Numbered from the stretch's first letter, positions 24,197 to 33,430 are shown. The stretch: 64,000 nt of DNA from Halioglobus sp. (GCA_020443345.1 JAGRIH010000023.1:1-64000), one strand, 5' to 3'. The notes: generated by a model from the letters alone, not told the origin. Translations and numbers: made by a program.

Positions 24197-25375
24197 TTGA
24201 AACACTTCCTGCTCAACACCACCGGTAAATCACTTTTCGCCGCAGGTCTGTTTTGTCTGCTCATCGGTCCGGCCTGGCCCGCGGGGACCGATTACGCCAT
24301 GCCGATGAAAAAAGCGGCCTCCTCCCTGCTGCTCGATATCGCCGCCGTCGGCGACCGGCTGGTGGCGGTCGGCGAACGCGGCCACATTCTGTACTCCGAC
24401 GACGGGGGCGAATCCTGGGTACAGACCCGGGTGCCGACATCGGCCATGCTGACCCGGGTTTTCTTTATTTCCGACAAACTGGGCTGGGCGGTGGGCCACG
24501 ACGGCAACATCCTGGTCAGTCGGGACGGCGGCGTCAACTGGGAACTGCAGCGCGAAGGCATAAGCGCCCAGGCGCAGCTCAACGAGGTGCGTGCCGGCAA
24601 GGCAAAGGCACGGGTAGAGGCTCTGTCCCAGCAGTTGCAAACCGCTCCCGGGGAGGACGCGCCGGCCCTGTCCGAGGCGCTGCAGGAGGCCACGCACGAC
24701 CTGGAACGGGCGCGCGAGACGCTGGATGCGCCGGTGTACGCGCCGCCGCTGATGGATATCTGGTTTGCCAATCCCGAGCAGGGCTGGGCGTCCGGCGCCT
24801 ACGGCACGCTGCTGCGCACCCAGAATGGCGGGCGCCAGTGGGACGACTGGTCGCGCAAAGTGGACAACCCCGACGAACTGCACCTGAACGGCGTGATCGG
24901 CGATCCCGACGGCAACCTCTACCTGGCCTCCGAGTGGGGCACCGTGTTCCGCTCCCTCACCCAGGGCGAGAGCTGGGAGCCGCTGGAGACCGGCTACGAC
25001 GGCAGTTTTTTCGGGGTTGTGGCCAGCCCGGCCAGCGGCAGCGTATTCGCCTACGGGCTGCTGGGCACCGTCTATCGCTCCACCGACCAGGGGGAGTCCT
25101 GGGAGCCGCTGACCAGCGGCGCCCGGGCCAGTCTGTTCGGCGCCCTGGCCACCGCACAGGGCGCGCTGCTGTTCGTCGGACAGGGCAGCACCGCGGTGCT
25201 CAGCCGGGACGACGGCGACAGCTTCACGCCGCTGGTGCAGCCCTCGCGCGCGGGGTTCTACGGCATCGCCGAGCGGGGCGACGGCCGCTATGTGGTGGCC
25301 GGTGACGGCGGCAGCCGCGTGCTGGCGGCACCCGACGCAACGGCAGCGATCGCAAACGGGGGACGCCAACCATGA
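24197..25375 (+). CDS. YCF48-like (HCF136/BNR-repeat) exported beta-propeller protein
   Basis: A 392-residue protein with an N-terminal signal (KSLFAAGLFCLLIGPAWPAG) and repeated beta-propeller blades of the YCF48 type. Each blade has a DGG-x-W-like turn: YSDDGGESWVQ, VSRDGGVNWEL, RTQNGGRQWDD, STDQGESWEPL and SRDDGDSF. The start is TTG 24197, with GAGGAG ten bases upstream. Its stop overlaps the ATG of the RND transporter gene (ATGA), so the two are translationally coupled. YCF48-like proteins beside MMPL/RND, DUF1302 and DUF1329 genes are a recurrent proteobacterial arrangement. Here it probably acts as a periplasmic partner of the transporter (inference). Confidence 0.87.
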   Translation: MKHFLLNTTGKSLFAAGLFCLLIGPAWPAGTDYAMPMKKAASSLLLDIAAVGDRLVAVGERGHILYSDDGGESWVQTRVPTSAMLTRVFFISDKLGWAVGHDGNILVSRDGGVNWELQREGISAQAQLNEVRAGKAKARVEALSQQLQTAPGEDAPALSEALQEATHDLERARETLDAPVYAPPLMDIWFANPEQGWASGAYGTLLRTQNGGRQWDDWSRKVDNPDELHLNGVIGDPDGNLYLASEWGTVFRSLTQGESWEPLETGYDGSFFGVVASPASGSVFAYGLLGTVYRSTDQGESWEPLTSGARASLFGALATAQGALLFVGQGSTAVLSRDDGDSFTPLVQPSRAGFYGIAERGDGRYVVAGDGGSRVLAAPDATAAIANGGRQP

Positions 25376-27756
25376 GCGAACAGGATCTGCACTACCCCGC
25401 GCTGGAAACCGCCAGCCTGCCGGAGCGGCTGATTTTTGGTGCCCGAGCGCCGATCATCATCGTCTTCTCCCTGATCACCGTGTTCCTGGCGTATCAGGCC
25501 TATCGACTGGAGCCGGAGGCGAGCTTTGCCAAACTGATTCCCCAGGGACATCCCTTCATCCAGAAAATGAACAGCCACCTGAAGGATCTGCAGGCCAGCG
25601 GCGCCGGCCTCAAGGTGTCCGTTGCGGTGGAACAGGGCGACATATTCAACGAACAGTACCTGGCGACGCTGGGCGAAATTGCCGATGAGATTTTCTATCT
25701 GCCGGGGGTCAATCGCAACGGCCTGCTCAGCCTGTGGAGTCCCAACGTGCGCTGGTACATGGTCACTGAGGAGGGTTTCGAGGCCGGGTCGGTGATTCCT
25801 CCGGAATACGACGGTTCCGCGGAGAGCCTCAAGCAGTTGCGGATCAACGTGGCGCGCGCGGGCATCGTCGGCAGCATGGTGGCCAACGACTACAAGTCGA
25901 GCATCATCGAAGTGCCCATCTACGACGTGGACCCGGCGACCGGCGAGCCGCTGGACTACCTGGCCTTTTCCCGCGCCCTGGAGCAACTGGTGCGGCAAAA
26001 CTATGAAAATGACAATATCAGCGTGCATATCATCGGTTTCCCCAAAATCGTGGGCGACCTGCTCGAAGGCATCGGCGCGATCCTTCTGTTTGCCATCGTC
26101 ACCCTGATCATTACGTTTATTCTGCTGTTCATCTACACCCGCTGCCTGCGCGCGACCATCGCCCCGCTGGCCTGCTCCGTCATTGCGGTGATCTGGCAGC
26201 TCGGACTGCTGCAGGTGCTGAACTTCGGGCTCAATGCCTACTCGATTCTCGTCCCGTTCCTGATCCTCGCCGTGGGCGTCAGCCACGGAGTACAGGTGAT
26301 CAACGCCATCGCGCTGCAGCTGGATGAGACCGACAACCGGCTGGTCGCGGCCAGACTGGCGTTTCGCGGTTTGTATCTGGCGGGGATGACGGCGCTGATC
26401 AGCGACGGCATCGGTTTTATCACCCTGCTGGTGATCGATATCGAGGTGATTCAGGAACTGGGCATAGCCGCCAGCGTGGGCATCGCCGCCATCATCTTCA
26501 CCAACCTGGTACTGCTGCCGGTCATCATGTCCTATGTCGGCGTGAGCGAGCGCGGCGTGGCGCACATGCGGATCGACCCCGACAAGCGCCATCGTCTGTG
26601 GAACGCGGTTTCGCTGTGCGCCACCAAAAAGGTAGCGCTCGTGTCCGTCATTCTGGCTGTTATCGGTTACGGCATCGGCATCGTGGGCGGCAAGAACATG
26701 GCCATCGGGGATCTGGACAAGGGTGCCCCGGAGTTGCGTCCGGACTCGCGCTACAACCTGGACAACGCTTTTATTACCGGCAACTACGCGGTCAGCACCG
26801 ATATCATGCAGGTCATGATCGAGACCCCAGTGGGAGGCTGCACCCGCTACGAGAATGTCTCGGTGGTCGACAAATTCGACTGGTTCATGGAAAACGTGCC
26901 CGGCGTGCAGTCGGTGGTCTCCATGCCGGACATCATCCGCATGAGCGCCATGGGAGTGAACGAAGGCAATCCGCGCTGGGCCACCCTGTCACGCAACCAG
27001 CGGGCCCTGGACAGCGCCGCCGCCAACGTGCCGCGCGAGCTGAAAAACCTCGACTGCAGCCTGGCCATCGTGGATATCTACCTCGACGACCACAAGGCCC
27101 AGACTCTGGCCCGGGTCGTGGACGCCGTGCAGAATTTCGCCGATGAACACGAGACCGCCCAGGTCAAGTTCGCGCTGGCCGCCGGCAACGCCGGTATCGA
27201 GGCGGCCACCAACGAGGAAATTGCCGTCGCCCAGACGCGAATCATCGTACTGGTATACGCCGTGGTCGCAGCGCTGGTATTCCTGAGTTTCCGCAGCGGC
27301 GTGGCGGTGCTGTGCATCCTCATCCCGCTGGGACTGACCTCCGCGTTGTGCCAGGCACTGATGGCCTACCTGGGCATCGGCATCAAGGTGGCCACCCTGC
27401 CGGTGGTGGCACTGGGGGTCGGCGTCGGGGTCGACTACGGTATCTATATCTACAGCCGCCTGACCCACTACCTGAAACAGGGCCTGCCCATGCGCGAGGC
27501 CTACTACCTGGCCCTGTCCACGACCGGGCGCGCCGTGGCCTTCACCGGCCTGGCGCTGGGCGTGGGCGTTATCACCTGGATCGCCTCACCGATCAAGTTT
27601 CAGGCTGACATGGGCATCCTGCTGACCTTCATGTTCCTGTGGAACATGATCGGCGCACTGTGGCTGCTGCCCGGCCTGGCCTACTTTCTGGTCAAGCCGG
27701 AGAAACTCGCGGCCGACACCGCCGGGCCTGCGCCGAGCCGGGCGGCAACCACGTAG
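25372..27756 (+). CDS. RND-superfamily (MMPL-type) transporter
   Basis: A 794-residue inner-membrane transporter of the RND/MMPL type. It shows two halves, each with a single helix, a large periplasmic domain and a cluster of helices; membrane blocks include GAILLFAIVTLIITFILLFIY, YSILVPFLILAVGVSHGVQ, ALVFLSFRSGVAVLCILIPLG and LPVVALGVGVGVDYGIYIYSR. The GVGVDYGIYI segment is a family hallmark in the proton-relay region. MMPL-type RND proteins move lipids or other hydrophobic molecules using the proton gradient. It overlaps the YCF48-like gene by four bases and is followed by DUF1302 after 64 bases. Direction of transport and substrate are unknown. Confidence 0.92.
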   Translation: MSEQDLHYPALETASLPERLIFGARAPIIIVFSLITVFLAYQAYRLEPEASFAKLIPQGHPFIQKMNSHLKDLQASGAGLKVSVAVEQGDIFNEQYLATLGEIADEIFYLPGVNRNGLLSLWSPNVRWYMVTEEGFEAGSVIPPEYDGSAESLKQLRINVARAGIVGSMVANDYKSSIIEVPIYDVDPATGEPLDYLAFSRALEQLVRQNYENDNISVHIIGFPKIVGDLLEGIGAILLFAIVTLIITFILLFIYTRCLRATIAPLACSVIAVIWQLGLLQVLNFGLNAYSILVPFLILAVGVSHGVQVINAIALQLDETDNRLVAARLAFRGLYLAGMTALISDGIGFITLLVIDIEVIQELGIAASVGIAAIIFTNLVLLPVIMSYVGVSERGVAHMRIDPDKRHRLWNAVSLCATKKVALVSVILAVIGYGIGIVGGKNMAIGDLDKGAPELRPDSRYNLDNAFITGNYAVSTDIMQVMIETPVGGCTRYENVSVVDKFDWFMENVPGVQSVVSMPDIIRMSAMGVNEGNPRWATLSRNQRALDSAAANVPRELKNLDCSLAIVDIYLDDHKAQTLARVVDAVQNFADEHETAQVKFALAAGNAGIEAATNEEIAVAQTRIIVLVYAVVAALVFLSFRSGVAVLCILIPLGLTSALCQALMAYLGIGIKVATLPVVALGVGVGVDYGIYIYSRLTHYLKQGLPMREAYYLALSTTGRAVAFTGLALGVGVITWIASPIKFQADMGILLTFMFLWNMIGALWLLPGLAYFLVKPEKLAADTAGPAPSRAATT

Positions 27757-27820
27757 ACACGGCGACGAAGTAGACAAGTACCCGGGCGATCACCCATTGA
27801 TTTCAATGACAGGAAGAACC

Positions 27821-29440
27821 ATGAAACCATACCTGCAAAGAAACCCGCTGGCGGCCCTGCTCCAGCGCTGCGCCCTGCTCGGCGCCGCGGCCGCGGCCGC
27901 ACCGTCACAGGCACTGGAATTCCAGTTCGACGAGTGGCGGCTCAATGTCGATACCACGCTGGGTTACTCCGCCCAGTGGCGCACCGAGAGCCGCGACGAT
28001 TTTCTGGAGAATTCCGTCAACGCCAATGACGGCAACAACAACTTCGACAGCGGCAGCCTGACCTCCTCCAAGGCCAACATGATCCTGGAAGTCGGCGGCG
28101 ACCGCGGCGGCTTTTCTTTCTTCATACGCGGCGACGCAATCTACGATTACGTCTACGCCGACAGCTCCTCGGACCTGAGCCGTCGCAACTACCGGACCTA
28201 CAACGGCGGTATTTTCGCGGGGGGCGATCTGCAACGCGGGGAGTATCCCGACCGAACGATCGACAAACAGGGCAAGCGGTTGCGCCTGCTGGATGCCTTC
28301 ATCATCCAGAATTTTCCGCTGGGCGACATGTACGGCTCGCTCAAGGTCGGGCGGCAGATCATCAGCTGGGGCGGCTCGCTGTTCTACCCCGGCATCAACG
28401 GGCTGCAAAACCCCAACGACGCCGCCGCGGCCCTGGCGCCGGGTGTGGAGGCCAAGGAGATTTTCCTGCCCACCACGGCCGTCGATTTCAAGATGAACCT
28501 GACCGACCAAATCAGTGCGGAGGCCTATGTCAAACTGGAATGGAAGGAAACCCTGCAGGCGGGCGTCGGCAGCTATCTGAGCACCAGCGACTTTACCGGC
28601 CCCGGCGCCCAGAGCATCCTGCTAGGACCGCTGGGCGCGGGCCAGGCCGGCGGTCAGGACAGCCCGGGCAAGCCCGCCGAGCAGTGGGGTACCGCCCTGC
28701 GCTACATGTTCGACTCGGGCTGGAACACCGAGCTGGCCTACGCCAGATCCCACGCCAACATTCCCGGAGCCTTTATTTTTATCGATCTGGCCGGTCCCAA
28801 CTCCTTTGCCAAGGAGTTTTATCAGGAGGACATTCCCTCGTGGAACTTCAGCGTGTCCGGGAATATCGGCGAAGCGGAAGTGTACGCGGACATCTTTTAC
28901 TCCGACGACATGCCCTTCGTGGACCTGACCCCGACTATCGTGGTGGGTGCCAGTGGCGGCCCCGGCCTGGTCCAGGCCAACGTGACCACCGGCGACTACT
29001 GGCAGGTAACGGCGGGCATGAGTGATCTGTACACCGCCTTCAAGTGGCTGTCGCCCTCCATCGCCCTCAATGCGGAAATCATCTACCAAGGCAACGACGT
29101 GGGCAAGAGCCGCCTGCAGGGCACCCCCTATGTGGTCACCGATGACGCCTGGGGCTACCAGTTCGCGCTGACGCCGCGCTATTTCAATGTGATACAGGGC
29201 ATGGACGGCACGCTCTCCCTGGCTTTCCGGCACGACGTCAAGGGCTACGGCAACTCCATCGCCCTGGGCAACGGCCTGGAGGAAGACCAGAAAAAAGCGT
29301 CTATCACGGCAACGGGCAACTACCTCGGCAGGTGGGAATTCAAGGCCACATATGCCTGGTTCTGGGATGAAAAGGAACAGGGCGACTACCTGATCAAGGA
29401 CCGGGACAATTTCTCGGTTTCGGTAAAATACCGGTTTTAG
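27821..29440 (+). CDS. DUF1302 outer-membrane beta-barrel protein
   Basis: About 539 residues. A signal peptide (with an AAAAAAPSQA cleavage region) precedes LEFQFDEWRLNVDTTLGYSAQWRTE, the characteristic DUF1302 start. The rest is rich in alternating beta strands with aromatic turns and ends in DNFSVSVKYRF, a C-terminal Phe strand typical of outer-membrane barrels. AGGAAG lies five bases before ATG 27821, which decides the start. DUF1302 proteins pair with DUF1329 and MMPL transporters in lipid- and steroid-using bacteria; a role as outer-membrane channel or receptor for a hydrophobic substrate is inferred. Confidence 0.9.
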   Translation: MKPYLQRNPLAALLQRCALLGAAAAAAPSQALEFQFDEWRLNVDTTLGYSAQWRTESRDDFLENSVNANDGNNNFDSGSLTSSKANMILEVGGDRGGFSFFIRGDAIYDYVYADSSSDLSRRNYRTYNGGIFAGGDLQRGEYPDRTIDKQGKRLRLLDAFIIQNFPLGDMYGSLKVGRQIISWGGSLFYPGINGLQNPNDAAAALAPGVEAKEIFLPTTAVDFKMNLTDQISAEAYVKLEWKETLQAGVGSYLSTSDFTGPGAQSILLGPLGAGQAGGQDSPGKPAEQWGTALRYMFDSGWNTELAYARSHANIPGAFIFIDLAGPNSFAKEFYQEDIPSWNFSVSGNIGEAEVYADIFYSDDMPFVDLTPTIVVGASGGPGLVQANVTTGDYWQVTAGMSDLYTAFKWLSPSIALNAEIIYQGNDVGKSRLQGTPYVVTDDAWGYQFALTPRYFNVIQGMDGTLSLAFRHDVKGYGNSIALGNGLEEDQKKASITATGNYLGRWEFKATYAWFWDEKEQGDYLIKDRDNFSVSVKYRF

Positions 29441-29450
29441 GGGCAGTGCG

Positions 29451-29471
29451 GCGCCCGCCAGCGGCGGGCGC
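29451..29471 (+). promoter_or_regulatory. GC-rich stem-loop between DUF1302 and DUF1329 genes
   Basis: gcgcccgcc and ggcgggcgc pair perfectly (9 bp) around an agc loop, ten bases after the DUF1302 stop. There is no T-run, so it is more likely an mRNA-stability or differential-expression element than a classical terminator. A TATAAT hexamer at 29497-29502 could give DUF1329 an additional promoter, but no good -35 box is visible. Confidence 0.55.
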
Positions 29472-29534
29472 AGCCGCGCCGCGACAGATCATGTTCTATA
29501 ATCAACAGGCGAGTTAGTCAGGAGAGTGAATACC

Positions 29535-30920
29535 ATGTATTGTTCAAGACGACCCATAGTAAGCGCGCTGACAGCGGTGTGCCTGGCGGCCGGACTGGCC
29601 TACGCCAAAGTCTCCGAGGAGGAGGCGGCGACGCTCGGCACCGAGCGCCACCCCTTTGGCGCCGAAAAGGGCGGCAACGCAGACGGTTCCATACCGCCGT
29701 GGACGCCGAAATGGCAGGGTCTGCCTCCGGGGCTGGACTACAAGGGCCCCGGTCACACGCGCCCCAACCCCTACGCCGATGAAGAGCCGATTCTGATCAT
29801 CACTGCGCAAAACTACAAGGAGCACGCAGAGCATCTGGGCGAGGGCCAGCAGGCGCTGTTCGAGCGCTATCCCGACTACCGCATTCTGGTCTATCCCACC
29901 CATCGCGACTTCGACGTCAACGAGCTGATGAAACAGCGGGTCAAATGGAACGCGACCCACACCGAGGTCGCCAACGGGGTGGAAACCCTCAAGAACTACA
30001 ACGGCGGCATCGCCTTTCCCATTCCCTCCTCGGCTGCCGAAGTCCTGTGGAACATGCGCACCACAGCCTGCTATCGATCCTACCACGTCGCCTACGACGG
30101 CTACGGCGTGTTCGCCAACGGCGAGCGGGCACAAGATGCGGTGGATTTCTACCAGTCCAACCCCTTTAACAACCCCGCCAATCCGGTGGGCACTACCGAG
30201 GATGTCGTCGGCGACCGCATCGTGTGGACCCTGTCGGAGCGCCTGGCACCGCAGTCGACCAAAGGCCAGATGACGGCGGTGCAGGACCCCATGGACTTCA
30301 AGAAAAATAAGCGCAACGCCTGGACCTATGACCCGGGAACGCGGCGCGTGCGCAAGGCGCCCGCCATCGGCTACGACAACCCGGACGGCCCCGGCGGCAT
30401 GCAAACCATCGACGATCACAAGGGCCTGAATGGCGCCTTCGACCGCTTCGACTACAAACTGCTGGGCCGCCAGGAAATCTACGTGCCGTTTCACAACTAT
30501 GAGCTGAACAACAAGCACAACGGCACCCTGGACGACCGCCTGACGCTCCATTTTCTCAATCCCGACTACGTGCGCTTTGAGAAGCGCCGGGTATGGGTGG
30601 TCGAGGGCAACCTGGCCGAGGGCAAGCGGCACGCCTACAGCAAGCGCCGCTGGTATATGGAGGAAGATAGCTGGAATCCGGTGATGTCGGAAAACTACGA
30701 CAGCCGCGGCAATCTGTGGCGCGTGGGCTACTTTATGTCGGACTACCAGTACGACATTCAGTGCTACGAGAAACACTCCCAGGTATTCATGGATCTGCCC
30801 TCCGGCGGCTACGTGACCAACTTCATCACCATCGATCGTTCGGAGACCGACCATTCCATTCCGTACATGGGCGAGGAGAAGTTCACACCGGCGAATTTGC
30901 GCAGACAGGCCACCCGCTAA
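29535..30920 (+). CDS. DUF1329 periplasmic protein
   Basis: A 461-residue exported protein. The signal (VSALTAVCLAAGLAYA) is followed by KVSEEEAATLGTERHPFGAEKGGNADGSIPPWTP, the standard DUF1329 opening. Further family blocks are YPTHRDFDVNEL, NYNGGIAFPIP, WTYDPGTRRVRKAP and LGRQEIYVPFHNYELN. AGGAGA at nine bases upstream supports ATG 29535 over GTG 29526. DUF1329 proteins have been compared with LolB-like lipid-binding folds and are nearly always encoded with DUF1302 and an RND transporter, so it is probably the periplasmic carrier in the module (inference). Confidence 0.91.
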   Translation: MYCSRRPIVSALTAVCLAAGLAYAKVSEEEAATLGTERHPFGAEKGGNADGSIPPWTPKWQGLPPGLDYKGPGHTRPNPYADEEPILIITAQNYKEHAEHLGEGQQALFERYPDYRILVYPTHRDFDVNELMKQRVKWNATHTEVANGVETLKNYNGGIAFPIPSSAAEVLWNMRTTACYRSYHVAYDGYGVFANGERAQDAVDFYQSNPFNNPANPVGTTEDVVGDRIVWTLSERLAPQSTKGQMTAVQDPMDFKKNKRNAWTYDPGTRRVRKAPAIGYDNPDGPGGMQTIDDHKGLNGAFDRFDYKLLGRQEIYVPFHNYELNNKHNGTLDDRLTLHFLNPDYVRFEKRRVWVVEGNLAEGKRHAYSKRRWYMEEDSWNPVMSENYDSRGNLWRVGYFMSDYQYDIQCYEKHSQVFMDLPSGGYVTNFITIDRSETDHSIPYMGEEKFTPANLRRQATR

Positions 30921-30925
30921 ACTGG

Positions 30926-30962
30926 CGGTACAGACCCCGGCACAGCGCCGGGGTCTGTACCG
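30926..30962 (+). promoter_or_regulatory. Perfect 16-bp intercistronic stem-loop
   Basis: cggtacagaccccggc (30926-30941) is followed by a five-base loop and its exact inverted copy (30947-30962). It lies six bases after the DUF1329 stop and 35 before the SDR start. No T-run follows, so it may be a factor-dependent terminator, an mRNA 3'-end stabiliser or a protein-binding palindrome. Confidence 0.7.
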
Positions 30963-30997
30963 GAATTTCTCTGATTCACAACGGCGAGATACAGCAC

Positions 30998-31759
30998 ATG
31001 GGGACATACGTTATCACCGGCGGCGCCAGCGGTATTGGCGCCGCCATCGCACTGCAACTGCGGACCGAGGGCCACAGGACCGTGGTGGTGGACATCCAGG
31101 CGGCGGATATTGTCGCCGATCTGGCCACCGCGGACGGGCGCAACGCCGCCATTGCGGCCATACGTGAGGCCACGAAAGACGAACTGGCGGGCCTGGTGGC
31201 CTGCGCAGGGGTGGGCTCGCACGTACCGGATCGCGAGCTGATTACCGCGGTCAATTACTTTGGCGCGGTGGAACTGGTGGAGGGGCTGCGCGATGTCCTG
31301 GCACAGCAGCGCGCCGCCGTGCTGCTGATTTCATCCAATTCCGCACCGATGCCGACCGAGGCAAAGTATGTCGAGGCCCTGCTGTCCGGTGACGAGTCCG
31401 CCGCCGGTGCCATTGCCCGCGACATGCAGTCGCAGCCGGTGTACTCCGGTTCGAAAAAGGCCCTGACGCTGTGGATGCGCCGCAACACGCAGGCTTACGC
31501 CGCCCAGGGCATACGCATGAACGCCATCGGGCCGGGTTATACCAAGACGCCACTGAGTGCGGCGGTCGAGGACAACCCCGAGTACGGCGATGCCATCAAG
31601 CGGTTTATCGCCTCCATACCCATCGGCCGCCCGGGCGAACCCCAGGATATGGCCGACGCTGCCAGCTTTCTGCTGGGCGACAGGGCGGGCTTCATCTGCG
31701 GTGTCATGCTGTTCGTGGACGGCGGCCACGACGCCATGCTCCGGCCGGATCAGTTTTAG
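30998..31759 (+). CDS. Short-chain dehydrogenase like 3-alpha-hydroxysteroid dehydrogenase
   Basis: A 253-residue classical SDR. The cofactor motif is TGGASGIG (residues 7-14) and the active site is YSGSK near residue 148-152. Several segments closely resemble the 3-alpha-hydroxysteroid dehydrogenase/carbonyl reductase of Comamonas testosteroni (HsdA): DIVADLATADGRNAAIA, VACAGVG, AVNYFGAVELVE, and the C-terminal FVDGGHDAMLRPDQF. HsdA-like enzymes interconvert 3-alpha-hydroxy and 3-oxo groups of steroids or reduce other carbonyls. The real substrate is inferred only from resemblance. It follows the DUF1329 gene after a strong stem-loop, with the acyltransferase 53 bases downstream. Confidence 0.85.
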   Translation: MGTYVITGGASGIGAAIALQLRTEGHRTVVVDIQAADIVADLATADGRNAAIAAIREATKDELAGLVACAGVGSHVPDRELITAVNYFGAVELVEGLRDVLAQQRAAVLLISSNSAPMPTEAKYVEALLSGDESAAGAIARDMQSQPVYSGSKKALTLWMRRNTQAYAAQGIRMNAIGPGYTKTPLSAAVEDNPEYGDAIKRFIASIPIGRPGEPQDMADAASFLLGDRAGFICGVMLFVDGGHDAMLRPDQF

Positions 31760-31812
31760 CCATTATGCACTGACCTATCCGGCTCAGTCAGAGACGATAC
31801 AGGCAGACCTCG

Positions 31813-32697
31813 ATGGCACAGAAAAGCGCACAGCAAGCCGGTAATACCAGTCCCTTTTCCGAGGCGCAGATCGAGGAACTGATAGAAAAGTTCCTGGCGA
31901 TCGATAAACCCGACGACAAGAGCTTCAAACGCCTGCACGCGTTTATCCGGTATTACTTTTCCCCGACCATCGTCGGCCTGGAAAACATTCCCGATGAACC
32001 CACCCTGTTTATCGGCAATCACGCCATGTTCGGCCTGGACGGCATGATACTGATGCCCACCGTGTACTGCGAAACCGGCAGATTCCTGCGCGCCATGGGT
32101 GACTACGCCTGGTTTCAGACCAGTAGTGGGGAAAAAATGGCGGCCAACGGCATGGTCCTGGGGCACCCCGCCGTCTGCGCCGCCCTGATGGAGGCCGGCG
32201 AGGATTTACTGGTGTTCCCGGGCGGTGCCGCGGAGGCGAACAAGACAGTCGAGGAAAAGTACTCGCTGGTCTGGCGCGAGCGCTACGGCTTCGTGCGCAT
32301 GGCCGCCCAGCACGGCTACAATATCACGCCCTTTGGCATGGTCGGCCCGGATGACTGGTGGGATCACGCCATCGAAGGCCGCGACCTGCTGCATAGCCGG
32401 CCGGTCAAACTGCTGCAAAAACTGGGAGTTATCGGAGAGATTCGGGAGGACCTGGTACCGCCCATCCCCCGGGGCCTGTTCAACACCCTGCTGCCCCGGC
32501 CGGAGCCTTGTTTCCTGGCCTTTGGCGAGCCGATCGAGGTGCCGGACTGCCGCGGCAGGAAAGTGCCCCAGGCGGTACAGAAAACCGTGCGCGAGCAGAC
32601 CGCACAGGCGGTGGAGTCACTGGTGGCCGACATGCTGCTGCTGCGCGCGCGCAACAAACACAAACAGGGCGCTATCCGGCGCCTGCTTACTCGCTGA
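31813..32697 (+). CDS. Lysophospholipid/DGAT2-like acyltransferase
   Basis: A 294-residue acyltransferase of the PlsC/DGAT2-like superfamily. After TIVGLENIPDEPTLFIGNHAMFGLDG the catalytic His and Asp are five residues apart (HAMFGLD), and the second motif is LLVFPGGAAEANKTVEEKY, the FPGG form seen in eukaryote-like DGAT2/TMEM68 relatives more than in ordinary PlsC. ERYGFVRMAAQHGYNITPFGMVG continues the fold. It should transfer an acyl chain to a lipid hydroxyl, giving phospholipid, diacylglycerol or neutral ester. Context (hydroxysteroid dehydrogenase before, LRAT-domain and FAR genes after) favours neutral-lipid synthesis (inference). Confidence 0.85.
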   Translation: MAQKSAQQAGNTSPFSEAQIEELIEKFLAIDKPDDKSFKRLHAFIRYYFSPTIVGLENIPDEPTLFIGNHAMFGLDGMILMPTVYCETGRFLRAMGDYAWFQTSSGEKMAANGMVLGHPAVCAALMEAGEDLLVFPGGAAEANKTVEEKYSLVWRERYGFVRMAAQHGYNITPFGMVGPDDWWDHAIEGRDLLHSRPVKLLQKLGVIGEIREDLVPPIPRGLFNTLLPRPEPCFLAFGEPIEVPDCRGRKVPQAVQKTVREQTAQAVESLVADMLLLRARNKHKQGAIRRLLTR

Positions 32698-32772
32698 AAC
32701 CCGTGCAGACGGTCTGAGTCGGCGCTGGCACGGACGCATTGATTTTCGCGGCCAAATGGCTATAACTAAGCC

Positions 32773-33300
32773 ATGGCAAAAGGCGATCACATTTACGTCG
32801 AACGATTGGCCGGGGTCTACGCCCACCACGGTATCGACACCGGTGATGGCTGGGTCATCCACTACACCGGCAAAAACTGGCGCGACCCGCGCAGGGTCCA
32901 GCGCACCACGGTGGAGGACTTTGCCCGGGGCGGCGAGGTGCAGGTCAAGGATTACAGCGCCTTCTTCGATGCCCTGCAATCGCCCGACACCTACCGCAGG
33001 AGGAGCAGCTATCAGATCAGCCGCCTGTTCAACAAGCTGCAGGGTATCGACCTGGACCGGCTCGACCCGTCGCCGGATGCCGTGATCGACCGCGCCGAAG
33101 CCCGCATTGGCGAGCGGGCGTTCAGCATTATTTTCCACAACTGCGAGCACTTCGCCAGTTGGTGCAAAACCGGCATCAGCAACAGCGAGCAGGTCAATGC
33201 CATATGGAAGGCCAGCATGACGGTGCCCGAGTTCGCCCGCTATCGCACTGAAAACCTGCTGATCAACGTGTTCGAGCCGAAATGGCCGGGCCGGCGCTAG
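32773..33300 (+). CDS. LRAT-domain (lecithin:retinol acyltransferase-like) protein
   Basis: A 175-residue protein of the LRAT/NlpC-P60 papain-like fold. Opening MAKGDHIYVERLAGVYAHHGID carries the first histidine, VIHYTGKNW the second, and FHNCEHFASWCKTG the catalytic cysteine in the NCEHF motif diagnostic of LRAT proteins. LRAT enzymes move acyl chains from phospholipids to alcohols or amines, or hydrolyse them through an acyl-Cys intermediate. Bacterial members are poorly characterised. No signal peptide is visible, so it should be cytoplasmic or membrane-surface bound. It lies 75 bases after the acyltransferase gene. Confidence 0.87.
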   Translation: MAKGDHIYVERLAGVYAHHGIDTGDGWVIHYTGKNWRDPRRVQRTTVEDFARGGEVQVKDYSAFFDALQSPDTYRRRSSYQISRLFNKLQGIDLDRLDPSPDAVIDRAEARIGERAFSIIFHNCEHFASWCKTGISNSEQVNAIWKASMTVPEFARYRTENLLINVFEPKWPGRR

Positions 33301-33430
33301 CAGCGAGTGAGACGCCGAGGCGGAATATGTACACGAATCTGACGCATGGCGCCATTTATTTTGAGCGCCGTTAAAACATAAGCTAAACAACGCACTTTTA
33401 TAACACTGGCTCACGAGAAGGAGCACCGAC

